A stretch of 64,000 nt of DNA from Ilumatobacteraceae bacterium (GCA_018401375.1 JAGYKR010000012.1:1-64000); one strand, 5' to 3'. Numbered from the stretch's first letter, positions 39,379-48,811 are shown. A program made the numbers and translations. Notes: generated by a model not told the origin, from the letters alone.

Positions 39379-39390
39379 GTCCTGTGTCTC

Positions 39391-39918
39391 CTACAGACGA
39401 GCCTTCAACTGATCGACCCGAGTCCGGATGGACCCGTCGATGACGGTGTCACCCACGGTGGCGACGATGCCGCCGACCACCTTGGGATCCACAACAACTT
39501 TGAGATTGACCTGCTGGCCCGTGGCGTTTGCCAACGCCGCGCGCAAGCGGCTCTGCTGGTCCTCGCTCAGGGCCACCGCACTGCGTACTTCGGCGAGCGC
39601 CAGATTCTTTGAGGCCGAGGCCCGAGCCACCAGGGCGTCGATGATGTCCACCAGATCGTGGCCGTGACCGAGACCGACCACGAGCGAGATCAACTGCACA
39701 GTGGTCGGTGTGGCCGAATCCCCGAGCAAGTCTTCAACGATGCCTTGACGACGACTCGGAGGAATCGAATCATCGGTGAGCGCAGACCGCAGGGATTCAG
39801 TGGACTCGAAGCTCCGCGCAAATCGGAACAACTCGTCTTCTACCTCTTCGAGGGTGCCATCGGCGCGAGCCACCTCAAACAGGGCCCGGGCGTAACCGTC
39901 GATACGTGGATCGTTCAT
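39391..39918 (-). CDS. atpH: ATP synthase delta subunit
   Basis: A 175-residue subunit linking the b stalk to the top of F1. It has the OSCP/delta N-terminal helical bundle and the C-terminal segment KVVVDPKVVGGIVATVGDTV typical of the family. Length is normal, so it is not the b-delta fusion found in mycobacteria. Its ATG overlaps the atpF stop (ATGA). Confidence 0.94.
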   Translation of the reverse strand: MNDPRIDGYARALFEVARADGTLEEVEDELFRFARSFESTESLRSALTDDSIPPSRRQGIVEDLLGDSATPTTVQLISLVVGLGHGHDLVDIIDALVARASASKNLALAEVRSAVALSEDQQSRLRAALANATGQQVNLKVVVDPKVVGGIVATVGDTVIDGSIRTRVDQLKARL

Positions 39919-40511
39919 GAGGAGGCTCCCTTCGATACAGGACCGCCGCTTGCGCCCACTGTGGCGATGAAGTCCTCGATCAACTGCTGATGGGTGCTCT
40001 CGGTGATGGACTCAGCCACCACCAGATCGATAGCTCGCCCTGCGAGGCGAGAAATCTCCCCACGCAGTTCGTCTCCCGATCGAGAAGCGAGACCGGCGAT
40101 CTCTGCAGACGCCCGGGCCTCGAGTTCCGCTACCTCTGCTACCAGACGTGAGCGGCCCTCTGCCAGCAACGCAGCGGCAGCGACATCCGCCTCTGCCTGC
40201 ATGCGGGCCTTCTCAGAAGCGATGTCACCGAGGGATTCACGGATCTGAGCGGCGTCTCCCACCGCGGATTCCTTAGCGGCAGCTGCCTCATCGAGTTCAC
40301 GCTGGATTCGCTCGGTGCGATCGGCGTAGAACTTCTTGATTGCCGGACCAGCAAACTTAAACAGCAGGCCGAAGATGATCACCGAAGCAATTGTCTGCAA
40401 CACGATCTCACCGATCGGAGGCAGGATTGCCCCATCGGAGGTCACACCTTTGTCGTCGGTATCCCACGCCACTTGAGGCAACAGGGCAATGGTCGTATAC
40501 AGCGAACTCAT
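39915..40511 (-). CDS. atpF: ATP synthase b subunit
   Basis: A 198-residue stator subunit. A polar N-terminus of about 35 residues precedes one membrane helix (about 36-56: VLQTIASVIIFGLLFKFAGP). A long Ala/Glu/Arg-rich coiled coil then reaches up to delta. It overlaps both neighbours by 4 nt (ATGA), so the two b-type subunits and delta are translationally coupled and probably made in fixed ratio. Confidence 0.92.
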   Translation of the reverse strand: MSSLYTTIALLPQVAWDTDDKGVTSDGAILPPIGEIVLQTIASVIIFGLLFKFAGPAIKKFYADRTERIQRELDEAAAAKESAVGDAAQIRESLGDIASEKARMQAEADVAAAALLAEGRSRLVAEVAELEARASAEIAGLASRSGDELRGEISRLAGRAIDLVVAESITESTHQQLIEDFIATVGASGGPVSKGASS

Positions 40512-41080
40512 GATGAGGCTCCGGCGTTAAGGGTGGACTCCACGGCCCGGCGCAATAGTTCATCGCTTGGACGATGCCCCGTAGCGAGAAGTCCAGCGGT
40601 GGCAGCAACCGCAGTAACGGCAGCCTCCACTTCGCCGCGAGCAGCGGCCTTGGAAGCCTCCACCTGAGCGATGGCCTCGGCCCGGCGCTGGGCAATCCGT
40701 GCGTTGACCTCAGCGAGCCGAGCGGTGCGTTCCGCCTCAAGCGTGGCTCGGGCCTGCTCCACCACCTTTTGAGAGTCCGCCCGAGCCGCGGCCCGCTGGG
40801 CCTCATACTCGGCCACGTCGCCACGAGCGGCGGCAGTGGTGGATTCGGCGGCTGCGAGATCGTCAAGGATGCGGCCGTTGCGGCCTTCGATGCTGGATTG
40901 CAGTTTGGGCCACAACGCATACCTCAAAAGAACCGCAAAAACTGCGAATGAGCCAAAGCCCCAGACGAGCTCTTTCATTTCTAACGCGATCGGATTGAGG
41001 TCGTTTGGGGGTAACTGCTGATCTGCGGCAATAAACGAAGACAGCAGAGATCCCGCAGATACGACGACAGAGTTCAACAC
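40508..41080 (-). CDS. Second ATP synthase b-type subunit (b')
   Basis: A 190-residue protein with one membrane helix (about 38-58: VWGFGSFAVFAVLLRYALWP) and a long Ala/Arg/Glu coiled coil, the layout of b and b' subunits. Having two different b genes side by side implies a heterodimeric stator, known from cyanobacteria, chloroplasts and some alphaproteobacteria. The start is GTG 41080 with AAGGAG 6 nt upstream. An alternative is an ancestral homologue of the mycobacterial b-delta partner, but delta is separate and complete here. Confidence 0.9.
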   Translation of the reverse strand: MLNSVVVSAGSLLSSFIAADQQLPPNDLNPIALEMKELVWGFGSFAVFAVLLRYALWPKLQSSIEGRNGRILDDLAAAESTTAAARGDVAEYEAQRAAARADSQKVVEQARATLEAERTARLAEVNARIAQRRAEAIAQVEASKAAARGEVEAAVTAVAATAGLLATGHRPSDELLRRAVESTLNAGASS

Positions 41081-41147
41081 GTCGACTCCTTCGGTGCTAG
41101 GCGGACAAGTTCCATGTGCGCGTTCTTTGACGCTGACACGAGATGGA

Positions 41148-41498
<351 letters not shown>

Positions 41499-41517
41499 TC
41501 AGTTCAGCGTGAACGGA

Positions 41518-42288
41518 TCAGTGTTCCTCGCCGTGACCGGCGAGCGAGTTCGAGATGTACACCGCCGCAAGGATGGTGAAGATGTACGCCTGGAGGAATC
41601 CCACCAGAACCTCGAATGCGGTGACGCCGATCAACATGATCAGCGGCAGGATTCCCATCGGCACCAAAAACGCTCGGGAGGTCTCAGCAAAAAACAGTGC
41701 TTCGCTGAGCAAACCGAAGGTGACGAGGAGGATGTGGCCAGCCATCAAGTTGGCCATGAGACGCACGGTCAACGAGAACGGGGTCACGAAGATCGTGGAG
41801 ATGAACTCGATCAAGCCCACCAATGGCTTCAAGAACACCGGGATTCCGGGAGGCCACAGAAGGTGGGCGAAATAACCGATGCCTTGATGTTTGATGCCGG
41901 TCCCGATAAACGTGACCCACACCAGCAGAGACAGCGCCAAGGGGATCGCAAGCCTTGCTGTAGCGGGCATCTGCAGGATCGGGATGATGCCCGGCAGGTT
42001 GGTCAGGTAGATGAAGATGAAAAGGCTCATCAAGAACGGGGTCCAGCCCAGTCCCTGCTTGCCGATCGTCTGCATGATGACGCCGTTTTGAATGAACTCG
42101 ATGATCGACTCAGCAAAGTTACGCACACCGCGCGGAGCCTTGGAGTTGTCTTGGCGGGAGGCCAGATAAAAGATCGTCAGACCGATGAGCGCAGCGAGAA
42201 CGGCGATCAGTCCGATCTTGTTAAAGGTCGGGAAGATGTCCTTCCATCTGAGGATTGCATTGATCGGCGGAAATTCGAGTCCGAGCAC
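41518..42288 (-). CDS. atpB: ATP synthase a subunit
   Basis: A 256-residue membrane protein with about six helices that forms the proton half-channels. The essential Arg is in SLTVRLMANLMAGH. The C-terminal helices (GVTAFEVLVGFLQAYIFTIL) are typical. It starts at GTG 42288. It precedes atpE in transcription order, as in most bacteria. Confidence 0.96.
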   Translation of the reverse strand: MLGLEFPPINAILRWKDIFPTFNKIGLIAVLAALIGLTIFYLASRQDNSKAPRGVRNFAESIIEFIQNGVIMQTIGKQGLGWTPFLMSLFIFIYLTNLPGIIPILQMPATARLAIPLALSLLVWVTFIGTGIKHQGIGYFAHLLWPPGIPVFLKPLVGLIEFISTIFVTPFSLTVRLMANLMAGHILLVTFGLLSEALFFAETSRAFLVPMGILPLIMLIGVTAFEVLVGFLQAYIFTILAAVYISNSLAGHGEEH

Positions 42289-42375
42289 GTGATTGACCGT
42301 TCCTGGTGAGCGCGTGGTGGATGAGACAGGGTGATAGCGGATGAAAGATCGGTGGGGGTGAAGACTAGGTGAGCG

Positions 42376-42873
42376 TTAACTGATCGGCGTTATTGGGTTA
42401 TCGGCCCGAAGGCCGCTATGAGCGAGAGAGAGTGCGACGTAGCGCAGTTCCCACATCAAAAGTCCAAGGTGCGACACGATTATGGTCGCTCCGAGTGCCG
42501 GAATGGAAATCCATGGGGCATCGGCAACAATCCAGACCGCCGCAAAGATCACGGCGAGACGGATGAGGTACCCGAACATAGTGGCTCCGAGCACCATTCC
42601 GAGTGAAATCTTGGCCGCCAACGAGATCAGCGCCGCTGACCCAGCGAAGTTAACGATGACGAGCCCGAGAGCGAAGAGAGCCGAGACGGCACCACTCACT
42701 CCCCAGATCAGCGCCGCAATGCCGACGACTGCGGGAGCCACGTAAAGACCGCGCCGGGCGAGGTCCTTAGAGATCCGCACCTCAGGGGACGGCCCCTCAA
42801 ATCGGATCGTCATCGGATCCTCATGGCGCAAGGTGGCCGGAGTCTTGGAAGAGGGCGGAGTGGGAGCGTTCAT
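42376..42873 (-). CDS. atpI: ATP synthase I (AtpI-like) membrane protein
   Basis: A 165-residue protein with four hydrophobic helices after a polar N-terminus of about 45 residues. Position directly before atpB, size and topology fit AtpI, which assists c-ring assembly or Mg2+ handling. Sequence similarity within this family is low, so the call rests mostly on context. Its ATG overlaps the stop of the preceding small gene (ATGA). Confidence 0.75.
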   Translation of the reverse strand: MNAPTPPSSKTPATLRHEDPMTIRFEGPSPEVRISKDLARRGLYVAPAVVGIAALIWGVSGAVSALFALGLVIVNFAGSAALISLAAKISLGMVLGATMFGYLIRLAVIFAAVWIVADAPWISIPALGATIIVSHLGLLMWELRYVALSLAHSGLRADNPITPIS

Positions 42874-43127
42874 GACTTCATACTCCGCGCCGCCTGCAGA
42901 TCCTGTTCATGCTCTGCCATCTTGGTCTCATATGCGCCCTTGAGTTTGTAGAACACACCCACGGCACCGATGACGGTAGAGGTGATCATCGCCCACGGGG
43001 TGAACCCGAACTGACGATCAATAAAAAAGCCCACCCCGAAAAAGATCACCAACACGAATACGGAGTCCATCCCTTGACCTACTTGGTCTTTAGGGTCGAC
43101 GCGGACGTGGGGGCGGAGAAACTTCAT
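42870..43127 (-). CDS. atpZ: AtpZ/AtpI-like small membrane protein
   Basis: An 85-residue protein with two hydrophobic helices (about 23-40, 46-62) around DRQFGFTPW, resembling the AtpZ family encoded first in many atp operons and proposed to work with AtpI in Ca2+/Mg2+ transport or c-ring assembly. The ATG at 43127 is preferred. The DNA around it, including the purine-rich stretch, is tandemly duplicated (43120-43147), giving a second upstream ATG that opens a five-codon ORF. A GTG at 43160 would extend the protein by 11 residues. Confidence 0.72.
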   Translation of the reverse strand: MKFLRPHVRVDPKDQVGQGMDSVFVLVIFFGVGFFIDRQFGFTPWAMITSTVIGAVGVFYKLKGAYETKMAEHEQDLQAARSMKS

Positions 43128-43147
43128 TGATCCAACTTCATTGATCC
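43120..43147 (-). repeat. 14-nt perfect duplication of the atpZ start region
   Basis: AACTTCATTGATCC occurs twice back to back on the plus strand. On the minus strand each copy carries GGATCAATGAAG, so the start codon and its upstream purines are doubled, out of frame with each other. Confidence 0.92.
43124..43141 (-). CDS. Five-codon upstream ORF before atpZ
   Basis: ATG AAG TTG GAT CAA TGA (MKLDQ). Its stop overlaps the atpZ ATG as ATGA. It arises only because the 14-nt start region is duplicated. It could couple or reduce initiation at atpZ. Whether it is translated is unknown. Confidence 0.35.
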   Translation of the reverse strand: MKLDQ

Positions 43148-43223
43148 AAAGGGGGCGCACAAGAGATCAGCCCTTGTGAAACCTCGCACAAACTATCCCG
43201 GCCGCGGCCCGTTCCGCAAATAC

Positions 43224-44345
43224 TCACCCGGTGCTGCGCCGTTCCCGCACCGCCGGATGGAACACGGTGTAGAGCACAATCAATAATGCGGCGATACCAA
43301 AGGGCAGGTAGGTGGGGTTTTCCCCGGTCAGCACCGGGTAGAGCACGAATCCAGACAGCAGCGCAGTCCACGTCCACAAAATCAGCACGCTACGCCGCTG
43401 CCCATGGCCGAGGTTCATTAACCGATGATGCAGGTGCCCCTTATCGGCCTCGTCAAGGGCCTGACGGCGTGAGGCCCGCCGGATGATCGCAAACGTGGTG
43501 TCGAGCACCGGAACGCCAAGGATGAACAGGGGAATGAGCAGCGGCGCAAGAAAGAAGAAAGTCTGTCCAACGAACGCATCGCTCGCAGGGTCGGCCCGGC
43601 CACCGACCACGCTTGTCGACACCGCCAGCATCAACCCGAGCAAAAATGCTCCACCATCACCCATAAAAATTCGGGCTGGATTGAAGTTGTGGGGCAAGAA
43701 CCCCACACAGATCCCCACGGTGATGATCGCCACCAGTGGTCCGATATTCGGCTCGGTCAACAATCCGAGTTCCCCGAGTCGGTTGGAGTAGAGGAAGAAC
43801 GCACCCGCCCCGATTGCCACAATCCCAGCCGCTAGACCATCGAGGCCATCGATCAGGTTGATGGCCTGAGTCATCACGAGCAACCACAGGATCGTGACCA
43901 GCGGCTTCCAGTCCGGGGCGAGGATGATCACATCGAAAAACGGGATCCGAAAGAAATACATCGTCACCCCGAACCACATCAGCGCCAAACCGCCGACCAC
44001 GATGCCTGTCACCTTTGCCGGCGGCGGAATGTCAATGATGTCGTCCACGAGACCCACCCCGAACACGACGAGGGCTGCGAGCACCACGCCCAAGATCTCC
44101 GAGTTGTTGACGTACAGCGGGGAGAAAACTCCCATCTGAGAGCCAACGAGAAAGGCGGCGAGCGCCCCGGCCAACATGGCCACCCCGCCGATGGCAGGTA
44201 CCGGCTCGGTGTGGACCGAGCGGGCATTGGGGGTGTAGATCCAACCCTGTCGGCGAGCCCACCACCCAACGAGGGGGGTGGTCCCGAAGGTCACCACAGC
44301 AGCGACCGCTCCGATCAGGACATAGTCACCGAGCGAGGGCAGCAC
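43224..44345 (-). CDS. wecA: Undecaprenyl-phosphate GlcNAc-1-P transferase (WecA/TagO/MraY family)
   Basis: A 373-residue membrane enzyme with about 10-11 helices that moves a sugar 1-phosphate from UDP-sugar to polyprenyl phosphate, starting cell-wall polysaccharide or arabinogalactan-linker synthesis. The catalytic motifs are [31 protein letters not shown] and HLHHRL; the last separates the WecA group from MraY. GTG 44345 overlaps the glyA end by 20 nt and gives a proper first helix. The start is uncertain. It sits between glyA and the atp genes, as wecA (rfe) does in mycobacteria. Confidence 0.9.
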   Translation of the reverse strand: MLPSLGDYVLIGAVAAVVTFGTTPLVGWWARRQGWIYTPNARSVHTEPVPAIGGVAMLAGALAAFLVGSQMGVFSPLYVNNSEILGVVLAALVVFGVGLVDDIIDIPPPAKVTGIVVGGLALMWFGVTMYFFRIPFFDVIILAPDWKPLVTILWLLVMTQAINLIDGLDGLAAGIVAIGAGAFFLYSNRLGELGLLTEPNIGPLVAIITVGICVGFLPHNFNPARIFMGDGGAFLLGLMLAVSTSVVGGRADPASDAFVGQTFFFLAPLLIPLFILGVPVLDTTFAIIRRASRRQALDEADKGHLHHRLMNLGHGQRRSVLILWTWTALLSGFVLYPVLTGENPTYLPFGIAALLIVLYTVFHPAVRERRSTG

Positions 44346-45606
44346 CAGGAGCGTTATCCCAGTTGGGGTAGGCGGGGAAGCGGGCACATAGTTCGGCCAC
44401 TTCGGCGCGTACCTCGGCCAAGATTGCAGGGTCCTCGCGTCCACGCAGCGCCCGTGCGATCAGCGATGCGATCAACGGCATCTCCGCTGACCCCATTCCC
44501 TGGGTGGTCACCGAAGGGGTTCCGATCCGCACACCACTGGTCACAAACGGACTGCGCGGATCATCAGGAATTGCGTTTTTGTTGAGGGTGATCCCGGCCT
44601 CATCGAGGGTGGCCTGGGCCTGCTTGCCAGTGAGTTCGGCGTCGAATGGGCGAAGGTCCACCACCATCAGATGAATGTCGGTACCGCCTGACACCAGACG
44701 GAATCCTTCCCGAACGAGCGCAGCGGCCAGATCGGAGGCGTTGGCCACGATCTGATGGGCATACTCTTTAAAACTCGGATCGCTGGCTTCACGAAAGGCG
44801 ATTGCCTTACCTGCGATCGCGTGCTCAAGCGGTCCGCCTTGCCATCCGGGGAAAACCGCCTTATCGATCGCTGCGGCATGCTCAGCTGTGGTCAAAATAC
44901 AGCCACCGCGTGGACCGCGCAGCGTCTTGTGGGTGGTGAAGGTCACCACATCGGCATAGGGCACCGGATTGGGGTGGGCGCCTCCAGCCACGAGACCTGC
45001 GAGATGGGCGATATCGAACATCAACAGCGCACCGACCTCATCGGCGATCGCTTTAAACGGGACCGGGTCGAGGCGACGCGGGTACGAAGTGGTCCCGACC
45101 ACGATCAGTTTCGGACGATGCTCAATGGCCAAGTTGCGGACCTGCTCCATGTCGATACGTTCCTCAGCACCCACGCCGAAGTTCACAAAGTTGTAGAGAA
45201 TGCCACTCGCATTGACCGGTGAGCCGTGAGTCAAGTGGCCACCCGCATCCAAGCTCAGCCCGAGCACGGTGTCACCTTGCTTGAGCAGCGCCTGATACAC
45301 GCACATGTTGGCATTGGCACCCGAGTGCGGCTGAACGTTGGCATGTTCGGCGCCGAACAGAGCCTTGACTCGCTCAATTGCGATCGCCTCGATCGAATCC
45401 ACCACTGCGTTACCGCCGTAGTAGCGCTTGCCCGGATAGCCCTCGGCGTATTTGTTGGTGAGCACCGAACCGGTGGCTCGCATCACGGCCGGGGAGGTGA
45501 AGTTCTCACTCGCGATCAACTGCAGACCGGTGATCTGACGCTCATATTCCTGCTCGAGCAGGGATTCGATCTCAGAATCAGGATTGGAGTCAGTGGGGAA
45601 GGGCAT
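44326..45606 (-). CDS. glyA: Serine hydroxymethyltransferase
   Basis: A 426-residue PLP enzyme that interconverts serine and glycine with tetrahydrofolate, the main source of one-carbon units. The PLP Lys is in [12 protein letters not shown], and the N-terminal ENFTSPAVM and [10 protein letters not shown] segments are conserved. The ATG directly follows the rpiB stop (TGAATG). It uses serine from the SerA pathway. Confidence 0.98.
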   Translation of the reverse strand: MPFPTDSNPDSEIESLLEQEYERQITGLQLIASENFTSPAVMRATGSVLTNKYAEGYPGKRYYGGNAVVDSIEAIAIERVKALFGAEHANVQPHSGANANMCVYQALLKQGDTVLGLSLDAGGHLTHGSPVNASGILYNFVNFGVGAEERIDMEQVRNLAIEHRPKLIVVGTTSYPRRLDPVPFKAIADEVGALLMFDIAHLAGLVAGGAHPNPVPYADVVTFTTHKTLRGPRGGCILTTAEHAAAIDKAVFPGWQGGPLEHAIAGKAIAFREASDPSFKEYAHQIVANASDLAAALVREGFRLVSGGTDIHLMVVDLRPFDAELTGKQAQATLDEAGITLNKNAIPDDPRSPFVTSGVRIGTPSVTTQGMGSAEMPLIASLIARALRGREDPAILAEVRAEVAELCARFPAYPNWDNAPGAALAR

Positions 45607-46053
45607 TCAGAAATCCTTCTCGAGTTCGGCGAGTTGTTCCACTCGGCGGGCATGACGACCACCCTCAAAAGGGGTGGAGATGAAGGTGGCGAGGATCTCC
45701 TCGGCAAGACCGAGGCCAACCACTCGAGCACCCATGGACAACACGTTGGCATCGTTGTGGAGGCGAGCCATCTTGGCGGTGTACAAGTCATTGCACAATG
45801 CGGCGCGCACCCCTCGGACCTTATTGGCGGCTAACTGCTCGCCTTGTCCGCTCCCTCCGAGAACAATCCCCAACTCGGCACGCCCATCGCGCACATCACG
45901 GCCAACAGCGGCACAGATCGGCGGGTAGTCCACAGACTCGGTGGAGTGAGTCCCTTGATCGACCACTTCGTGGCCCTGCGCTGTGAGCAGGGTGATCAGA
46001 TGTGCTTTGAGTTCGTATCCGGCATGGTCGGCACCGATGGAGATTCGCGACAT
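45607..46053 (-). CDS. rpiB: Ribose-5-phosphate isomerase B
   Basis: A 148-residue enzyme interconverting ribulose 5-phosphate and ribose 5-phosphate. The N-terminal IGADHAGYELK and GGSGQGEQLAANKV are diagnostic. The position that is Cys in the E. coli enzyme is Ser here, as in mycobacterial RpiB, where a Glu acts as the base. TACACT 8 nt before the ATG indicates a leaderless transcript. It is the first gene of the long run ending with the ATP synthase. Confidence 0.95.
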   Translation of the reverse strand: MSRISIGADHAGYELKAHLITLLTAQGHEVVDQGTHSTESVDYPPICAAVGRDVRDGRAELGIVLGGSGQGEQLAANKVRGVRAALCNDLYTAKMARLHNDANVLSMGARVVGLGLAEEILATFISTPFEGGRHARRVEQLAELEKDF

Positions 46054-46061
46054 TGCTCCAA

Positions 46062-46067
46062 AGTGTA
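46062..46067 (-). promoter_or_regulatory. -10 box of leaderless rpiB (operon head)
   Basis: TACACT on the minus strand lies 8 nt before the rpiB ATG. It is the only clear promoter-like site I found ahead of the rpiB-glyA-wecA-atp run. Confidence 0.5.
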
Positions 46068-46127
46068 GGAGGCCATAGGCCGTGCCGGCCGACTCATGCC
46101 GATACCAGCCCAGATCCTTCCCACACC

Positions 46128-46133
46128 TAATCT
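46128..46133 (+). promoter_or_regulatory. -10 box of the thiolase-like gene
   Basis: TAATCT lies 6 nt before the ATG at 46140. Confidence 0.5.
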
Positions 46134-46139
46134 GACCCG

Positions 46140-47639
46140 ATGAGCCTTGACCCCCGTACCCCCGTGATCATCGGCGTGGGCCAGTACCTGCATCGAGCCG
46201 CCGGCATCGATGATGCACTGGAACCCGCTGACCTGATGGTGCAGGCCGCCCAACGGGCCGCAGCCGATGCGGGCTTGGGGTCGGTGCCCGAGGTGGATTC
46301 GATTCGCGTGGTGGGTCTTTTGTCGTGGCGCTACAGCAATCCAGGTGAAGCGCTCGGCAGCCGACTCGGCCTGTCACCTCGCCAGACGGCGGTATCCACT
46401 ATGGGCGGTAACTCCCCGCAGTCCCTGGTCAACACCACCTGCGCGGAAATCCAAAATGGTTCACTCGATATCGCACTGTTATCGGGTGCCGAAGCATGGA
46501 AGACCCGGACCCGGGCCCGCACCACCGAGGTCGAGTTGAAGTGGTCACCTAAGGACGGGTCAAACGGTGGCACGCCCGATCTGATCGGTTCAGAATTTAC
46601 GATGAACCTCGAAGCGGAGACCGAGCGCGGGATTTACATGCCGGTGCAGGTGTACCCGATGTTTGAGACTGCGATACGCGCGGCCGGCGGAGTCAGCCCT
46701 GAGGACCACCTCCAACGGATCAGCGAAATGTGGGCTCGATTCTCCGAAGTCGCAGCCTCCAATGAATACGCCTGGATCCGTGAGGCCAAAACAGCCACCG
46801 AAATCCGCACCGCTGGCCCAACCAATCGCATGATCGGTCTCCCCTATACCAAGTACATGAACTCCAACAATGCGGTGGACATGTCGGCGGCACTACTGAT
46901 CTGTTCGGTGGAGCGGGCCCGAGCTCTCGGGGTCTCCGAGGACCTGTGGGTGTTCCCAATCAGTGGTACCGATTGCCATGAGCATCAGTTCATCTCTCAC
47001 CGCGACACCTTCAGTCGGACCCCGGCGGTGGAGATGGGCGGCAAGATGGCCCTCGATCTGGCGGGGACGACCATCGATGAGATCGCCCACATCGACCTCT
47101 ACTCCTGCTTCCCCTCCGCTGTACAACTCGGCGCCCGCTCCCTCGGCCTCGACCCCTATTCCTCGGACCGGCCCTTGACCTTGACCGGGGGTCTTAGCTT
47201 CGCTGGTGGACCGTGGAACAACTACGTGATGCATTCGATCGCCACGATGGTCGCCACCTTGCGTGCCCATCCCGGAGACCGAGGCCTGATCTGGGCCAAC
47301 GGCGGCTACGCCACGAAGCATGCCTTCGGCATCTACTCGAGCGCCCCGTCCACGGATCCGTTCCGCAAGGACTCACCACAGGTTGCTGTTGATGCAATGC
47401 CGCAACGCGAACTCGCCGATGTGATCACCGCTGCGGGAACGGCCACGATCGAGGCCTACACCGTGATGCATGACCGCACCGGAGCTCCTGAACGAGCGAT
47501 CGCGAGCTGTCTGCTCGCCGATGGCCGCCGAGCCTGGGGTGTCTCTGATGAGGCGGAGGTGACCGAGTCGTTCCTTGAAGGCGAATGGGTGGGAACTGAA
47601 GTCACCCTGACCCCAAGCGGCGGGATTGACCTGGGCTGA
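46140..47639 (+). CDS. Thiolase-superfamily acetyl-CoA acetyltransferase-like protein
   Basis: A 499-residue protein of the actinobacterial 'acetyl-CoA acetyltransferase' group, with a thiolase fold (about 1-390) and an extra C-terminal OB-like domain (about 400-499). In the position of the nucleophilic Cys (the CxS motif of thiolases) the sequence reads GGNSPQS, with Asn in place of Cys. The His region GGYATKHA is kept. Ordinary thiolysis is therefore doubtful, and a lipid-binding or aldolase-like role, as in SCP2-thiolases, is possible. It overlaps the following dehydrogenase gene as TGATG. Confidence 0.82.
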   Translation: MSLDPRTPVIIGVGQYLHRAAGIDDALEPADLMVQAAQRAAADAGLGSVPEVDSIRVVGLLSWRYSNPGEALGSRLGLSPRQTAVSTMGGNSPQSLVNTTCAEIQNGSLDIALLSGAEAWKTRTRARTTEVELKWSPKDGSNGGTPDLIGSEFTMNLEAETERGIYMPVQVYPMFETAIRAAGGVSPEDHLQRISEMWARFSEVAASNEYAWIREAKTATEIRTAGPTNRMIGLPYTKYMNSNNAVDMSAALLICSVERARALGVSEDLWVFPISGTDCHEHQFISHRDTFSRTPAVEMGGKMALDLAGTTIDEIAHIDLYSCFPSAVQLGARSLGLDPYSSDRPLTLTGGLSFAGGPWNNYVMHSIATMVATLRAHPGDRGLIWANGGYATKHAFGIYSSAPSTDPFRKDSPQVAVDAMPQRELADVITAAGTATIEAYTVMHDRTGAPERAIASCLLADGRRAWGVSDEAEVTESFLEGEWVGTEVTLTPSGGIDLG

Positions 47640-47692
47640 TGTCTGCGGGGCTGATGTCTACGGGGCTGATGTCTACCGGGCAGATGCGCGCC
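47633..47692 (+). repeat. 15-nt array duplicating a stop/start junction
   Basis: Four units start with GGGC at 47633, 47648, 47663 and 47678. The first three read GGGCTGATGTCT plus three bases and each contain TGATG. The first is the real overlap of the thiolase-like stop and the dehydrogenase start. The others repeat an in-frame ATG. Confidence 0.92.
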
Positions 47693-48763
47693 GCCGTCAT
47701 GCGGAACTGGACCCTAGAGATCTCTGAGGTCCCCATCCCTACGCCTCTCCCCCATCAGATCCTGACGCGGATGCGCGCCTGTGGGATCTGCGGAAGCGAT
47801 CTCCACATGCTCCAACACGGAGCCGAGATGCGCGCTGAGCAGGCTCGACTCGCCGCACTGGATGCCCCATCAATTTCCGATCCGCAGATCTCCACGGCCT
47901 TCGATCCGGCGCTGGCCACAGTGATGGGACATGAGTTTTGTTGCGAGGTGCTCGAAATGGGCGCTGAGGTCGCTGCAATGAACCCCGCCATCGGTCCCGG
48001 TGATCTGGTGGTCTCGTATCCGGTGGCGCTGGATCGGCCCACGGATCCGCGCACCCTGCACACCATCGGCTACTCCAACACCTATCCCGGCGGCTACGGG
48101 GAATACCTGGTGCTTGACGCGGCGCGCACCTTAAAGGTGCCCGACCACACTCCGGCCGATCTCGCAGCATTGACCGAGCCGCTCGCCGTCGGAATCCATG
48201 CCGTGGCCAAAAGTGGGATCCAGTCCGGGGACGGTGCGGTGGTGCTCGGGCTCGGCCCGGTGGGCCTGGCATGCGTGGCTGCGCTGCGCGCTCAGGGCAT
48301 CGGCCCGGTGATCGGAGCGGACTTCTCCCCTGCTCGACGGGCGTTGGGTGAACTTCTCGGATGCGATGCCGTCGTGGATCCGGCTCAGAACCCCGTGATG
48401 GTCACCTGGAAGCAGATCGGCGGGGATCGTCCGCTCGTGATCTTTGAGGCTGTTGGCGTGCCCGGGATGATCGACCAGGCGATGCGGATGGCCCCTCGCC
48501 ACGCCCGCATCCTCGTGGTCGGGGTGTGCATGCAATCCGATCACATCCACCCGATGGTCGGGATCGGCAAGGAACTCACGGTGCAGTTCGCTCTTGGCTA
48601 CTCCTCTTTCGAGTTTGCCCAAGCCCTCGATTGGATCAGCACAGGGGTCGTGGATCTGGAGCCTGTGATCACCGATACGGTGACCATCGATCAGATTCCC
48701 GCGGCCTTCGCTGCGCTGCGCGATCCGGGATCCCAGGCCAAGATCCTCGTCCGATCTGAATGA
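47639..48763 (+). CDS. Zinc-containing alcohol dehydrogenase (MDR family)
   Basis: A 374-residue NAD(P)-dependent medium-chain dehydrogenase. Catalytic zinc ligands are in CGICGSDLHM and GHEFCCEV. The Rossmann motif is LGLGPVGLACVAAL with an Asp at the next strand end. The usual four-Cys structural zinc loop is not evident. The N-terminus MSAGLMSTGLMSTGQM arises from a 15-nt array, and the ATGs at 47639, 47654, 47669 and 47684 are all in frame. The true start may be MRAAVM at 47684. The substrate is unknown. Confidence 0.88.
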   Translation: MSAGLMSTGLMSTGQMRAAVMRNWTLEISEVPIPTPLPHQILTRMRACGICGSDLHMLQHGAEMRAEQARLAALDAPSISDPQISTAFDPALATVMGHEFCCEVLEMGAEVAAMNPAIGPGDLVVSYPVALDRPTDPRTLHTIGYSNTYPGGYGEYLVLDAARTLKVPDHTPADLAALTEPLAVGIHAVAKSGIQSGDGAVVLGLGPVGLACVAALRAQGIGPVIGADFSPARRALGELLGCDAVVDPAQNPVMVTWKQIGGDRPLVIFEAVGVPGMIDQAMRMAPRHARILVVGVCMQSDHIHPMVGIGKELTVQFALGYSSFEFAQALDWISTGVVDLEPVITDTVTIDQIPAAFAALRDPGSQAKILVRSE

Positions 48764-48799
48764 GTATCTGCCAGATGACGGTGACAGGGTTCGCAGATC

Positions 48800-48805
48800 T
48801 AGTCT
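48800..48805 (+). promoter_or_regulatory. -10 box of the DPP-IV-like peptidase gene
   Basis: TAGTCT lies 6 nt before the ATG at 48812. Confidence 0.5.
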
Positions 48806-48811
48806 GCGCCC

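Noticed and set aside
38605-39612. 335-codon plus-strand frame opposite atpA/atpH
   Set aside because: Shadow of two conserved ATP synthase genes.
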